Origin: Candidatus Poribacteria bacterium
GTDB taxonomy: Bacteria; Poribacteria; WGA-4E; WGA-3G
Reading direction: 5' to 3'
Length of the DNA stretch: 6,578 nucleotides
NCBI GenBank assembly: GCA_009845505.1
Contig: VXZL01000490.1
Location: 1 to 6,578 of the forward strand
Shown here: positions 1-5,426 of the stretch, one piece after another
Layout: every line of letters begins with the position of its first letter
Position numbering within the stretch: position 1 is the stretch's first letter
Program-made: the position numbers and the translations under genes
Notes under the pieces: generated by a model
The model's database searches: none
What the model was told of the DNA's origin: nothing
Seen by the model: the letters and a program-made list of their open reading frames with translations, nothing else

Positions 1-149
1 ACTCCAGGGACTCCAAGGTTATCCTCATTGATGGAAACCAACTTGCGCAGCTGATGATTGATCACAACGTCGGTGTTTCTGTAGAGAAAACTTATGAAAT
101 CAAACGCGTAGATTCCGATTACTTTGCTGAAAACACCGAAAATTCTTAA
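1..149 (+). CDS. mrr: Mrr-type restriction endonuclease, C-terminal tail (5' end outside window)
   Basis: Reading from base 3, 48 codons run open to a TAA at 147-149. No start codon lies in the window, so this is only the 3' end of a gene. The translated tail contains VILIDGNQLAQLMIDHNVGV followed by a YEIKRVDSDYF segment. This matches my memory of the conserved C-terminus of Mrr endonucleases (VLIDG..LA.LM..H.VGV, then K.lDsDYF). Mrr proteins are type IV restriction enzymes that cut modified foreign DNA using a PD-(D/E)XK-like (Mrr_cat) nuclease domain and a winged-helix DNA-binding N-terminus. Those catalytic residues lie upstream of base 1 and cannot be checked here. The next gene starts 24 bp downstream on the same strand, so the two are probably co-transcribed. 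The family call is confident from this short signature, but whether the upstream part is intact is unknown. Confidence 0.82.
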   Translation, partial: SRDSKVILIDGNQLAQLMIDHNVGVSVEKTYEIKRVDSDYFAENTENS

Positions 150-173
150 AGATTTTAGCGACAAGAGGGAAAA

Positions 174-1775
174 ATGAAAACGTTTGGAACCCAAGGTCCC
201 GTAAATCCTAAAGAGAACTACGTAGTCTCGCGCACCAGAGAGATCGCGGATTTTGTTGAACGTGTGAAAAAGGGGAAATATATTGTCCTTTTCGCACCTC
301 GACAGACCGGCAAGACGACGCTCTTTCGCACTGCGATGGACACTCTCATGGCTGAAGGATATTTCCCAGTCCAACTGAATTTTGAAGCGTATATTGACTT
401 AACACCTGCTGCTTTTTATCATTACCTTCACACGGATATTTGCAAGAAAATTGAGTTCGTTTTCCAAAAGCGAGGGGGCACACCCTCTGCAGCTTTGAAG
501 CAGTTCTTGGCGAACGTTGAGATAATGGACCATGTGTCAATGCGGATTTTTTTTCAGCAACTCCCCAATTTCCTTGCAGCACCTGATAGCCAGCAAAAGG
601 TTGTTCTCATCATCGACGAGTTTGATGCAATTCCACCTGACGCGGTTCGCGGCTTCCTCCACTCGCTCCGGTACATTTATCTTGATAACTCAGGTTTCCG
701 ATGTCCGTATAGTGTCGGCATTGTCGGGGTTAAGAACATCACGCAGCTTAACTACGACCGATCAATCTCGCCTTTCAATATCCAAGATGAGTTCCACTTA
801 CCGAATTTTACACTCGCGCAAGTCCGTGAACTACTTGATCAGTATACCGAAGAAGTAGGACAAGCCTTCACACCTGAAGTTATCACTTTTATTCACAAAC
901 AGACTGCGGGACAGCCCTTTCTCGTTAATCGCTGCGCACAGATGCTCACTGAGGAGATGGACATCCGTAAAAACGAAACGATTGCGTTAAGTCACTTTTT
1001 TCAAGCACATAGGCGGCTCCTCCGCGAGCGAAACACGAATGTCGATCACCTGCTTACCAATATCCGTAGAGACCGTCGGTTTGAGAAAATCCTCATGCGG
1101 ATTGCCTCTTATGAAAGAGGTTTACCTTTCAGTTTGGACAATGACATCATGAATGAACTCTCAATTTATGGAGTAATCGCGGAAGGTGCTGATGGCGCGT
1201 GTGAAATCATCAATCCGATTTATCAACATCGTATTCTGCAGACTTTTAAACCGCTGTTTAATGGGCTGGAGAATGATTATTTCTCCGAAGACAACGGGGA
1301 CGATTTTATTGATTACCTTACACCTGATGGCGTGATTGAGATGGGAACACTCCTTGAAAATTTTCAAGGTTTCATCGCACGCGCCGGTTTCCGTATCTTG
1401 CAAGTCCCGGATACACCGCAGGAGTATGTCGGGCAACATCTCCTTTATGCCTATTTAGAGCAGCTTGTCCACAGTGTCGGTGCCACTATATTTCTTGAAA
1501 CTCAGACCGGCCGTGGGCGGATAGATCTCATTATTGTTCACAACCAGCGCAAATACATCGTTGAAACTAAGATTTGGGAAGGCGACAGACGCTACCAGAC
1601 AGGCAAGAAACAACTCGCTGCATATCTCAAATTAGAAAGAGCAAAAGAAGGCTACTATGTCGTATTTGACCATCGGAATAATCCTACTTCGCGCCTCGAA
1701 ACTGAGACAATAGACGGTTTGAAAATTCAAAGTTACGTCATTCCTGTCCTGCAAGAACGGCCTTCAGCAGTTTAG
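174..1775 (+). CDS. AAA+-like ATPase fused to C-terminal PD-(D/E)XK nuclease-like domain
   Basis: This is a 533-aa cytoplasmic protein with no signal peptide or membrane segment. The N-terminal half is a P-loop ATPase of the AAA-like (AAA_35/AAA_14-type) group. The Walker A motif is APRQTGKTT (residues 41-49; K47 and T48 bind ATP phosphates, and the usual first Gly is Ala). The Walker B motif is VVLIIDEFD (143-151; D148, E149). A sensor-like strand GIVGVKNIT sits at 182-190, and TAGQPFLVNRCAQ (244-256) is typical of the lid region. After a linker of about 130 residues, the C-terminus carries a PD-(D/E)XK-type core: candidate E429, then GRGRID with D451, then YIVETK with E464 and K466, then a QxxxY motif (Q480, Y484). 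The ATG at 174 follows a purine-rich AGAGGGA at 164-170. Related ATPase-nuclease fusions are widespread, and their cellular role is largely uncharacterised. The adjacent Mrr tail makes a role in DNA restriction or repair plausible, but this is inference. All key residues for ATP hydrolysis and nuclease activity appear present. Confidence 0.85.
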   Translation: MKTFGTQGPVNPKENYVVSRTREIADFVERVKKGKYIVLFAPRQTGKTTLFRTAMDTLMAEGYFPVQLNFEAYIDLTPAAFYHYLHTDICKKIEFVFQKRGGTPSAALKQFLANVEIMDHVSMRIFFQQLPNFLAAPDSQQKVVLIIDEFDAIPPDAVRGFLHSLRYIYLDNSGFRCPYSVGIVGVKNITQLNYDRSISPFNIQDEFHLPNFTLAQVRELLDQYTEEVGQAFTPEVITFIHKQTAGQPFLVNRCAQMLTEEMDIRKNETIALSHFFQAHRRLLRERNTNVDHLLTNIRRDRRFEKILMRIASYERGLPFSLDNDIMNELSIYGVIAEGADGACEIINPIYQHRILQTFKPLFNGLENDYFSEDNGDDFIDYLTPDGVIEMGTLLENFQGFIARAGFRILQVPDTPQEYVGQHLLYAYLEQLVHSVGATIFLETQTGRGRIDLIIVHNQRKYIVETKIWEGDRRYQTGKKQLAAYLKLERAKEGYYVVFDHRNNPTSRLETETIDGLKIQSYVIPVLQERPSAV

Positions 1776-1785
1776 GGTGGATGTA

Positions 1786-1816
1786 GACGGATTTGCTATC
1801 TGTCCATTTTCTCTTT
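1786..1816 (+). terminator. Candidate rho-independent terminator after the ATPase-nuclease gene
   Basis: GACGGAT (1786-1792) can pair with ATCTGTC (1798-1804) as a 7-bp stem with one G-U wobble, around a 5-nt loop TTGCT. The stem is followed by the T-rich run ATTTTCTCTTT (1806-1816). It starts 10 bp after the stop of the + strand gene. On the opposite strand the wobble becomes an A-C mismatch and no T-run follows, so it should act only on + strand transcripts. The stem is short and only moderately GC-rich. The T-run overlaps the stop codon of the convergent - strand gene by two bases. Confidence 0.42.
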
Positions 1817-2996
1817 AAACCACTTCCATCCAGACCCCCGGCACAAACCCCGGATACTCCCCTTCACTAAACGCCGGATAGTAGACATCCTCACCCGTGA
1901 ACTCGTGAACCGTCTCACCACCGCTCCCATCTGGAATATGCACCCGACAAGTATACGCACTCTCACGAAATAGCTGCTGCGGTGTCGGCGTAGACGGATC
2001 CACACGATATTCCGTCAACGCTGCTGCGTCTACCGTAATCCCCAACCCCGGCGACTCAGGGACCGCAATCGTTCCGTCAACAACAGCGAGTCGCGTTTCA
2101 AGCAGGTCAGATTCCCACAGCTCGTGACACGTAATCGCCGGTAATTCCGCTTGCGATAGCACCGCGCCGAGATGCACGGCGTATGCCGTTGTAATCCCCG
2201 TGCCTACCATCTGCAGCCAGTACGGTTGCGAGAACGAAGCACAGAGCGCGTTCGTCCGTCGGAGCGAGTTCACACCGCCACCGACGACAAATCCTCCGCA
2301 ACATCGCGCATGCAAGCACGATTCGTTGAAATGTTCGACAATCCGTTTCTGGACATTCGCCTGCAACCGCACCGCACCCATCACATCCGTGCCGAGATAG
2401 TACGGACTCTCGTAGATAGCGACGTTCGGATGTTCGTCCAGCTGCTGTAAGGCAGGGATAGCGTTATCCGCAGTCCGCAGGAAACCGTTGAAGTCGATGT
2501 CGAGTCGATAATTTGCTGGCGCGGCATTGCCGACAGCATCGACTTGTGCAAAGATGTCGCGCCACGGACGCGCCTTCAACTTTGCGGAGGTATAACCTCG
2601 TTTCACGGATTCCTGGACTTCCCCCACCCAATCCTCTGGCGGCATATCGATGTCCCACCACGAAATAGGACACCGCTCGCGGACTTTGGGGCCGATGAGT
2701 TGATAAACCGGGACACCCACGGATTTGCCAATCGCGTCAAAAAGCGACATCTGGATGCCGAACCCGATGCTATCGTCGTTCATACACGCAAACGCGTTTT
2801 GTCCGATAACTTGTTCAATGTTCGCCGATTCGTCCGCTAAATTTTCACCGTAACCGATAACACCGTTGCTGAGTTCGACGCGGTAAACGTGGACGCGTTC
2901 TCCGTGCGTCAAGGCGCGGTGCATGTGACGGCTGACCCGTTCGTGATAAAATGGCACGTTCAACGGAATCGTTTCGAGATGTTTGATGCTAAGCAT
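1815..2996 (-). CDS. Enolase-superfamily enzyme (mandelate racemase / muconate lactonizing enzyme-like)
   Basis: This 393-aa protein has the two-domain layout of the enolase superfamily, in which a Mg2+ ion stabilises an enolate formed by removing the alpha-proton of a carboxylate. An N-terminal capping domain (about 1-110) is followed by a (beta/alpha)7-beta barrel. Visible motifs are KLK (K139, K141) in the second-strand KxK position, LDIDFNG with D168, IYESP with E196, and RIVEHF with E221. The D-E-E spacing (28 and 25) is close to the 26/26 of mandelate racemase, so the metal site looks complete. No lysine occurs after residue 217, so the second lysine of the MLE/OSBS Lys-Lys dyad is absent and no cycloisomerase assignment is justified. 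A tail of about 60 residues (GEDVYYPAF...PGVWMEVV) extends past the barrel. The ATG at 2996 is supported by AGGAGA (complement of 3003-3008), 6 nt upstream. The gene is divergent from the PhyH-family gene. The substrate is unknown; a sugar-acid dehydratase or an epimerase are both possible. Confidence 0.87.
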   Translation of the reverse strand: MLSIKHLETIPLNVPFYHERVSRHMHRALTHGERVHVYRVELSNGVIGYGENLADESANIEQVIGQNAFACMNDDSIGFGIQMSLFDAIGKSVGVPVYQLIGPKVRERCPISWWDIDMPPEDWVGEVQESVKRGYTSAKLKARPWRDIFAQVDAVGNAAPANYRLDIDFNGFLRTADNAIPALQQLDEHPNVAIYESPYYLGTDVMGAVRLQANVQKRIVEHFNESCLHARCCGGFVVGGGVNSLRRTNALCASFSQPYWLQMVGTGITTAYAVHLGAVLSQAELPAITCHELWESDLLETRLAVVDGTIAVPESPGLGITVDAAALTEYRVDPSTPTPQQLFRESAYTCRVHIPDGSGGETVHEFTGEDVYYPAFSEGEYPGFVPGVWMEVV

Positions 2997-3040
2997 GAGG
3001 TCTCTCCTAAGTTTTAAGGATACGCTTGCGCTATTGTATC

Positions 3041-3073
3041 ATATTCCCAAAATTGCCCGTAACAATATTCCCA
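3041..3073. repeat. Pair of 9-bp direct repeats ATATTCCCA upstream of the enolase-superfamily gene
   Basis: ATATTCCCA occurs at 3041-3049 and again at 3065-3073, a start-to-start distance of 24 bp. Read on the - strand, the repeats (TGGGAATAT) flank the place where a -35 element would fall for a possible -10 TACAAT (complement of 3033-3038). That -10 would give a leader of about 30 nt for the gene starting at 2996. No convincing -35 hexamer is visible at 16-18 bp spacing, so an activator-dependent promoter is one reading. Binding by a regulator is inference, and a chance repeat in AT-rich DNA is not excluded. Confidence 0.3.
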
Positions 3074-3185
3074 CAGCAAACTTGATTCTTTGAAGGAAAC
3101 CGTTACCCTTTACCACTAAAGAGGTCAAAGTTTTGAACACTGTTTTCATGGGATATTCTTTTCGCTGACTGCTAACGGCTTTGAT

Positions 3186-3214
3186 TTGACATACCCCCGT
3201 TTTGTTGCTATAAT
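3186..3214 (+). promoter_or_regulatory. Consensus sigma-70 promoter for the PhyH-family gene
   Basis: A perfect -35 TTGACA (3186-3191) is separated by exactly 17 bp from a perfect -10 TATAAT (3209-3214). The TG at 3206-3207 adds an extended -10 (TGCTATAAT). Transcription should begin near 3221, giving a leader of about 49 nt before the ATG at 3270. All twelve hexamer bases match consensus, so a housekeeping-sigma promoter of high basal strength is expected. No obvious operator palindrome overlaps it. Confidence 0.85.
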
Positions 3215-3257
3215 ATCTTTAACGACACAACATCCACACGTTACTGTTTTCGCAAGT

Positions 3258-3263
3258 AAGGAG
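3258..3263 (+). promoter_or_regulatory. Shine-Dalgarno site that fixes the PhyH-family start
   Basis: AAGGAG at 3258-3263 lies 6 nt before the ATG at 3270. This strong site sits downstream of the consensus promoter. It rules out the longer in-frame reading from a TTG at 3186, since that triplet is part of the -35 hexamer and would not be transcribed from this promoter. Confidence 0.85.
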
Positions 3264-3269
3264 CATTGT

Positions 3270-4133
3270 ATGGCGAGTATTAAACCCTTCACTGTCTCAA
3301 ATGAACGCTTGGATCAGCCTGAGAAACTCCGAGAACAGGCGCAGCAAGACGGGTATCTTTTTTTTCGTGGTTTGATTGATGCCGATTCCATCTATAACTT
3401 ACGTCGAGATTTCTTGGAAATCTGCCATCGGCACGGTTGGGCAGAAGGTGGCAACGCCTTGATGGACGGCATTCGGACGGGCGGTCCCTACATGGAAGGG
3501 GATGACGGGTATTGGCCCGTCTTAGACGAATTCCAAAGCATGGAGTCGTTCCACGCCTTCGCACACCATCCAGCGATTTTGGATATGTGCGACAAACTCT
3601 TCGGTGAGAAGACACTCGCGCATCCGCGGAATATCGGAAGGATTATGTTCCCCGAAAACACGAAATACACAACACCGTCACATCAGGATTATATCCATAT
3701 CCGAGGGACAGAAGAGACCTATACCGCATGGATACCGCTCGGTCCGTGTCCAACGGAGTTGGGCGGCTTGTCGGTATTATCTGGATCGCACCGAAACGGA
3801 ATTTACCCCGTCAAACCCGCATTCGGGGCAGGTGGACTCGGTATTGATACGGAACCCTTGGAAGCCGACGGGTTATACTGGGTCAGCGGCGATTACGAAG
3901 TCGGCGATGCACTCTTCTTTCACAGCCACGCCGTTCACAAGGCACTGCCCAACCAGACATCCGATCGGATTCGTCTCTCAGTGGATTACCGGTATCAAGG
4001 AGCCTCGCAACCCGTCACAGAAGGTTCGCTATTGCCGCATTTCAACCGAATGGGGTGGGACGAAATTTATACAGATTGGAAATCAGCACAGTACCAATAC
4101 TACTGGAACGCTTTCGATCTAAATAGAGTTTAA
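3270..4133 (+). CDS. Phytanoyl-CoA dioxygenase (PhyH) family Fe(II)/2-oxoglutarate oxygenase
   Basis: This is a 287-aa cytoplasmic protein of typical PhyH-family length. These enzymes use Fe(II), 2-oxoglutarate and O2 to hydroxylate (or otherwise oxidise) a small molecule, releasing succinate and CO2. The jelly-roll core is clear. SHQDYIHIRG supplies the HxD pair (H138, D140), and WIPLGPCPTELGGLSVLSGS (154-173) is the family signature preceding the SHRNG turn. GDALFFHSHAVHKALPN (212-228) supplies the distal iron ligand, most likely H223. R233 or R235 in DRIRLSVDY would bind the 2-oxoglutarate carboxylate. All cofactor ligands are therefore present and the enzyme should be active. The N-terminal sequence FTVSNERLDQPEKLREQ, with DGYLFFRG (27-34), is the usual entry to the fold. 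The start at ATG 3270 is set by AAGGAG and the upstream consensus promoter. The substrate cannot be deduced: the family ranges from phytanoyl-CoA to ectoine, and environmental paralogues are numerous. Confidence 0.92.
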   Translation: MASIKPFTVSNERLDQPEKLREQAQQDGYLFFRGLIDADSIYNLRRDFLEICHRHGWAEGGNALMDGIRTGGPYMEGDDGYWPVLDEFQSMESFHAFAHHPAILDMCDKLFGEKTLAHPRNIGRIMFPENTKYTTPSHQDYIHIRGTEETYTAWIPLGPCPTELGGLSVLSGSHRNGIYPVKPAFGAGGLGIDTEPLEADGLYWVSGDYEVGDALFFHSHAVHKALPNQTSDRIRLSVDYRYQGASQPVTEGSLLPHFNRMGWDEIYTDWKSAQYQYYWNAFDLNRV

Positions 4134-4141
4134 AAGTAGTA

Positions 4142-4158
4142 GGCACACGCCGTGTGCC
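4142..4158. repeat. Perfect 17-bp palindrome (8-bp arms, 1-nt centre)
   Basis: GGCACACG (4142-4149), C (4150), CGTGTGCC (4151-4158) is an exact inverted repeat, starting 9 bp after the PhyH-family stop and 31 bp before the proposed barrel-protein start. As RNA it folds to a GC-rich 7-bp stem with loop GCC. A T5 run (4166-4170) follows, but 7 nt after the stem, too far for a canonical intrinsic terminator. It may be a weak terminator or mRNA-stabilising hairpin, a REP-like dispersed element, or a dimeric-regulator operator; the sequence alone does not decide. Confidence 0.6.
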
Positions 4159-4189
4159 GTTCACGTTTTTCAAAGGAAACAGAAATCAA

Positions 4190-5281
4190 TTGACTAAGTT
4201 GCGAAAACGGAAGTCTAATATCTTCACGTGTCTATTAGTTGTTCTGATTGCGTTAGGCTGCAGCGTTGTGCCGCGATCTTCAGCGGAAAACTACACCGGC
4301 GATTTTCTGACAAACGGCGTTGGGGGACGGGCACTCGGATTAGGCGGTGCCTATGTCAGCATCGCTGATGATGCGACTGCCACTTATTGGAATCCCGCCG
4401 GTATCGCAGGCGTTTCTGATAAGTATCAATTCTGCCTCATGCATGCCGCACGGCGTTCGGGATTAGGTGCATTCAACTATATCTCCGGCACGACGAAACT
4501 TCTCCCCAAACTCAACCTCGGACTGTCGTGGCTTCGCGCAGGCGTGGACGATATTCCCATATACCCACTCGTTCCAGCGTTCGATCCGAATATCAGTGCC
4601 GATGAACGGAAGAACCTCGCAAAGAACCGACCGCGCGCCTCAGATTTTGATCCAGCGGGTTACCTCAATGACAGCGAGAACGCCTATATCCTGACACTCG
4701 CGACGGGGTGGGTCGTTAGTCAATCGTGGTGGAATAATTTTGGACGGGATTCCCTGCCGCCATCGTTTATGATTGGTGCGAACGCCAAATGGATATCACA
4801 ACGCCTGAGCAGTGGAGACCTTGATACTTACAACTATGGGAGCAGTGGCTACGGCTTTGATGTCGGTATACTTGCTCGTTTACCGGATCTCAACGCCATT
4901 TTTGGTTTAGAAAATGTTGGCAGCTTCTCATTCGGCTTGAACCTTCAAGACATCTCAAAGACAACCTTGACGTGGAATACTGAATCCGCACCTAAAGAAT
5001 CCATCCCCTCGAATTGGAACGTCGGTGTGGCGTATACCAACCCTCACATTTTTGGTCGAAAACTCATCCTCTCCTACCAATGGCAGCAACGCTATGGTGG
5101 GCAAACACATTTCGGTGCTGAATATCATATTAGCAATCCATTAGCATTACGCATCGGCTACCGTGATGACCGCATTACCGCCGGCATCGGCATCCTACGC
5201 CGCGAATTCCGCCTCGATTACGCCCTCCTCTTCGGCGACCTGATTAGCACACACTTCTTGAGTCTGCTCTGGACTTTCTAA
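4190..5281 (+). CDS. PorV/PorQ-like outer-membrane beta-barrel protein
   Basis: Proposed as 363 aa from a TTG at 4190. The N-terminus is a clear Sec signal peptide: a basic stretch KLRKRK (3-8), a hydrophobic core IFTCLLVVLIALG (11-23) and a likely cleavage after SSA (about residue 32). The mature start, NGVGGRALGLGGAYVSIADD followed by ATATYWNPAGIAG, is the hallmark of PorV/PorQ and related FadL-like barrel proteins. Alternating polar/aromatic strands continue to a C-terminus LLWTF that ends in Phe, as expected for an outer-membrane barrel recognised by the Bam machinery. In Bacteroidetes, PorV works with type IX secretion. Here no secretion gene is nearby, so a general surface or transport role is safer. 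Start choice is uncertain: the more upstream GTG (4154) lies inside the palindrome with no Shine-Dalgarno, whereas TTG 4190 has AAAGGA at 4172-4177, though at a long 12-nt spacing; TTG 4199 is also possible. The gene may be read through from the PhyH-family gene. Confidence 0.8.
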   Translation: MTKLRKRKSNIFTCLLVVLIALGCSVVPRSSAENYTGDFLTNGVGGRALGLGGAYVSIADDATATYWNPAGIAGVSDKYQFCLMHAARRSGLGAFNYISGTTKLLPKLNLGLSWLRAGVDDIPIYPLVPAFDPNISADERKNLAKNRPRASDFDPAGYLNDSENAYILTLATGWVVSQSWWNNFGRDSLPPSFMIGANAKWISQRLSSGDLDTYNYGSSGYGFDVGILARLPDLNAIFGLENVGSFSFGLNLQDISKTTLTWNTESAPKESIPSNWNVGVAYTNPHIFGRKLILSYQWQQRYGGQTHFGAEYHISNPLALRIGYRDDRITAGIGILRREFRLDYALLFGDLISTHFLSLLWTF

Positions 5282-5402
5282 AAATCAACTCCAAGAGTTA
5301 ACCCTTAATATGGAAGGAATATCCGCGTTGCTACGACTGTTTGGGGTGTTGTTTAAAAGTGTTGGGTCATGTAAAACCTATATAACGCCTACAAGGATTA
5401 AC

Positions 5403-5423
5403 TTATAACTTATAACTTATAAC
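5403..5423. repeat. Three tandem copies of the heptamer TTATAAC
   Basis: TTATAAC is repeated three times without mismatch (5403-5409, 5410-5416, 5417-5423). It is preceded by the degenerate partial copy ATTAAC. It sits in the 145-bp spacer between two convergent genes and ends 3 bp before the stop codon of the MFS gene. Each unit contains the self-complementary TTATAA. The rest of the spacer (5282-5402) shows no ORF and no strong terminator. Short heptamer repeats of this kind can expand and contract by slippage; no function is evident. Confidence 0.8.
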
Positions 5424-5426
5424 CCT

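Noticed and set aside
547..554. Runs of eight T in the ATPase gene (547-554) and in the PhyH-family gene (3358-3365), considered as slippage or frameshift sites
   Set aside because: Both encode Phe-Phe in an uninterrupted frame with family-consistent sequence on either side, so no frameshift needs explaining.
2107..2840. Several open frames of 60-98 codons overlapping the enolase-superfamily gene on both strands
   Set aside because: They are low-complexity Arg/Pro/His-rich shadows of a gene with clear catalytic motifs, with no ribosome-binding sites or family resemblance.
3220..3243. Inverted repeat TAACG...CGTTA in the PhyH leader as a riboswitch or attenuator
   Set aside because: A 5-bp stem with a 14-nt loop is expected by chance, and no conserved riboswitch elements or T-run accompany it.
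3186..3269. N-terminal extension of the PhyH-family protein from TTG 3186
   Set aside because: The TTG is part of a perfect -35 hexamer, the stretch contains the -10 box, and a strong AAGGAG precedes the ATG at 3270.
4190..4219. Possible promoter TTGACT with TCTAAT at 18-bp spacing for the barrel gene
   Set aside because: A start site near 4226 would fall inside the signal-peptide codons with no usable start after it, and the hexamers are imperfect.
5280..5299. Small hairpin AACTC/GAGTT followed by T5 on the - strand, as terminator of the MFS gene
   Set aside because: The 5-bp AT-rich stem is weak, it lies 128 nt past the stop codon, and the T-run overlaps the barrel gene's end; support is too thin to annotate.
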